A DNA stretch of 64,000 bases from JAEUKA01 sp035328405. Lineage in GTDB: Bacteria > Myxococcota_A > Polyangia > Palsa-1104 > JAEUJZ01. The translations under genes and the position numbers were made by a program. The notes beneath the pieces are model-generated. The model was not told the origin of the DNA. It saw only the letters and a program-made list of their open reading frames with translations, and did no database searches. This document shows, piece by piece, positions 62,690-64,000 of the stretch (within the stretch, counting starts at the first letter, position 1; every line of letters begins with the position of its first letter). The DNA lies in contig DAOLIT010000013.1 of the NCBI GenBank assembly GCA_035328405.1, positions 22,792 to 86,791 of the forward strand, written 5' to 3'.

Positions 62690-62761
62690 GGGCGTTTAAC
62701 TCAGCGGTAGAGTGCAATCCTCACACGGTTGAAGCCACTGGTTCAAGTCCAGTAACGCCCA
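62690..62761 (+). tRNA. tRNA-Val (CAC)
   Basis: Seventy-two bases fold into a complete cloverleaf: acceptor GGGCGTT/AACGCCC with A as discriminator, D arm ACTC/GAGT, anticodon arm CAATC/GGTTG with loop CTCACAC (anticodon CAC reading GUG), and T arm ACTGG/CCAGT with loop TTCAAGT. The 3' CCA is not encoded. The anticodon stem has one T-G pair. Confidence 0.95.
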
Positions 62762-62808
62762 CTGTGGAAGTCGGTTCGACTGCACCAATGGAGTGTGTCG
62801 GTCCGAGT

Positions 62809-64000
62809 CTATTGGCGCGGTCCGGTTCGTCTTTTCTGGTCCACTTCCTGTAGGACTTGCGCCAGAGCTTCGCGTTTGGCTGCAAGGGACGATGCCGTCG
62901 GCATTTCGCACAGCAGTCGCACAAACAGCAGTTGGGCCCGGGTTCGCTCGCGTTCAACGTCTGCAATCCGTCGCTGGAGCGAATCTGACGAGGTGGGTGG
63001 AATTTTCTGCCAACGGGCTTCCGCCTCGAAGAATGCGCGTTCTTTTTTTTCCAGTTCCAAAAGCAGGTCTTTGCGAGCGTCCTCTGAGAGCGACCTGTCC
63101 ATTTGGAGTTGTTCGGACAGACCCAAAATGTCCTGTCGGAGCGACTGATGCTGGTCTGATGCAGCAGCGCGTTCGGCGAGCAGCTTTTGCAGCAACGACA
63201 ACTTGTCCACAAGGTCTGCTTCTTCTTTGTAGCAATCCGCCACTTTGGAACCCAAGTTTTTGAGTGCGGTAGGCCAATTCCCAGTGCAAATTCGATCCGC
63301 CAGTTCCACAGCCTCTCGAAACAGAGAATTTGCGTCGTATTGTTCCGGCGACGCACCATCCAAGTCTTCGGCGTGAACCTGGTTCGTGATTTGAGGCAGA
63401 AGTTGTGTTGGCCACGCATCACGACCGATGAGTTGCGTTGGTCGTTCGAGAATTCGAGTTGGTCGCTCCGAGGTATCCACGATTTGTGTTGCTCTCTGCG
63501 CGAACGGAAGCTCCCGAGTGGCCGCGTCGTGCAGTGATGCGCCCTGATGTGTTCCGTCGCAGAACCGGGTCAAAATGTGCTCAAGCGTTCGCGAAGTCTC
63601 TGCCGCAGAGGGTCTCAGATGGGGGTCCTTCAAGAGCAATTGGGATACGAGTTCATCCAGAGCGGTGGGAATCAGGGGGTCGTTGTAGCGCTCTGACAGA
63701 CGAGGTGGCGTCGCGTTCAGATGCTGGTGCAGTACAACCTCAAGCCGCCCCGAAAACGGGGGACGACCCACAATCGCATCGTGAAACAGGATACCGAGCG
63801 CATAGAGATCCCCCGCTGGCGTCACCGTCCCATCCCCAATCAACAACTCCGGGGCAATGAATTCCGCAGTTCCAGAAATCTGTCCATGCCCCGTTACGGG
63901 TGGTTCCCCAATCATCCGAGCCACCCCAAAATCCAACATCTTCACCCAATCCGCCCTCCCATCCCGCTCCGTCAGCAAAATATTCTCCGGCTTTACATCT
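62809..64000 (-). CDS. Ser/Thr protein kinase with coiled-coil extension (N-terminus outside window)
   Basis: C-terminal part (397 codons seen) of a Hanks-type kinase. The catalytic loop remnant DVKPENILL is at the right edge, then LDFGVARM (DFG), SGTAEFIAPELL (APE), and GDLYALGILFHDAIVGRPPF (subdomain IX). After the kinase fold there is a Pro/Thr-rich region and a long charged helical segment (about the last 170 residues; EARKDLLLELEKKERAFFEAE), probably a coiled coil. Such kinases are abundant in myxobacteria. Its N-lobe and HRD motif lie beyond 64000. Confidence 0.9.
   Translation of the reverse strand, partial: DVKPENILLTERDGRADWVKMLDFGVARMIGEPPVTGHGQISGTAEFIAPELLIGDGTVTPAGDLYALGILFHDAIVGRPPFSGRLEVVLHQHLNATPPRLSERYNDPLIPTALDELVSQLLLKDPHLRPSAAETSRTLEHILTRFCDGTHQGASLHDAATRELPFAQRATQIVDTSERPTRILERPTQLIGRDAWPTQLLPQITNQVHAEDLDGASPEQYDANSLFREAVELADRICTGNWPTALKNLGSKVADCYKEEADLVDKLSLLQKLLAERAAASDQHQSLRQDILGLSEQLQMDRSLSEDARKDLLLELEKKERAFFEAEARWQKIPPTSSDSLQRRIADVERERTRAQLLFVRLLCEMPTASSLAAKREALAQVLQEVDQKRRTGPRQ

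Noticed and set aside
62770..62790. Second tRNA remnant with a T-arm-like AGTCGGTTCGACT
   Set aside because: The stem is five bases with a three-base loop; no acceptor stem or anticodon arm can be drawn around it.

Overview
The window looks like a chromosomal segment of a Gram-negative deltaproteobacterium-like organism, most probably Myxococcota or a relative; this is inferred from gene content, not from a marker comparison. The pointers are an OmpA protein with thrombospondin type 3 calcium repeats and a Lys-rich tail, many lipoproteins, a formylglycine-generating-enzyme-like lipoprotein, an RsbT/RsbS/SpoIIE-type switch, a Ser/Thr kinase with a long C-terminal extension, a bacterial alpha-2-macroglobulin and an AT-hook protein. 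Genes are packed on both strands, often in ATGA-overlapping operons. A run of 100 N marks an assembly gap inside a 15-bp tandem repeat, so the sequence is a draft or metagenome assembly.

Layout, left half. 1-6.1 kb: typA (cut by the left edge), a spermidine-synthase-like methyltransferase, and an era-der-FGE lipoprotein operon. 6.1-12.9 kb: a LolB-like lipoprotein coupled to a family 2 glycosyltransferase, a TPR lipoprotein, a rhomboid protease, two overlapping CBS/DUF21 membrane proteins and an orphan ModA-type binding protein. 12.9-18.5 kb: a SPOR-like membrane stub ending in a large inverted repeat, then a MoxR-DUF58-DUF4350 operon with two further membrane proteins. 18.6-29.8 kb: three large envelope proteins on one strand (HEAT-repeat, alpha-2-macroglobulin, OmpA). 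29.8-38.2 kb: yajC-secD-secF, lepA-lepB and a ccmC-ccmD-like group.

Layout, right half. 38.2-43.7 kb: two large genes of the 2-hydroxyacyl-CoA dehydratase activase type behind a promoter overlapped by a perfect inverted repeat. 43.8-46.7 kb: small secreted or calcium-binding proteins. 46.8-49.4 kb: crtI-crtB carotenoid genes. 49.4-54.2 kb: an RNA methyltransferase, a UbiA-family prenyl-phosphate phosphoribosyltransferase, a GntR regulator, a Cys-rich protein and rsmG in a row, and a PilZ protein. 54.2-59.7 kb: the minisatellite with the gap, a secreted phosphodiesterase, an AT-hook/zinc-finger protein and the ATPase-STAS-phosphatase switch. 59.7-64 kb: comEC, rpmB, tRNA-Val(CAC) and a truncated Ser/Thr kinase.

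No IS element, CRISPR array, phage module or complete defence island is visible. The most distinctive points are the AT-hook/Cys4 protein, the N-terminally extended RsbT-like kinase with its STAS and phosphatase partners, the 25-bp inverted repeat behind the SPOR stub, the operator-like palindrome on the activase promoter, and several genes whose -10 element lies so close to the start codon that their mRNAs should be leaderless.
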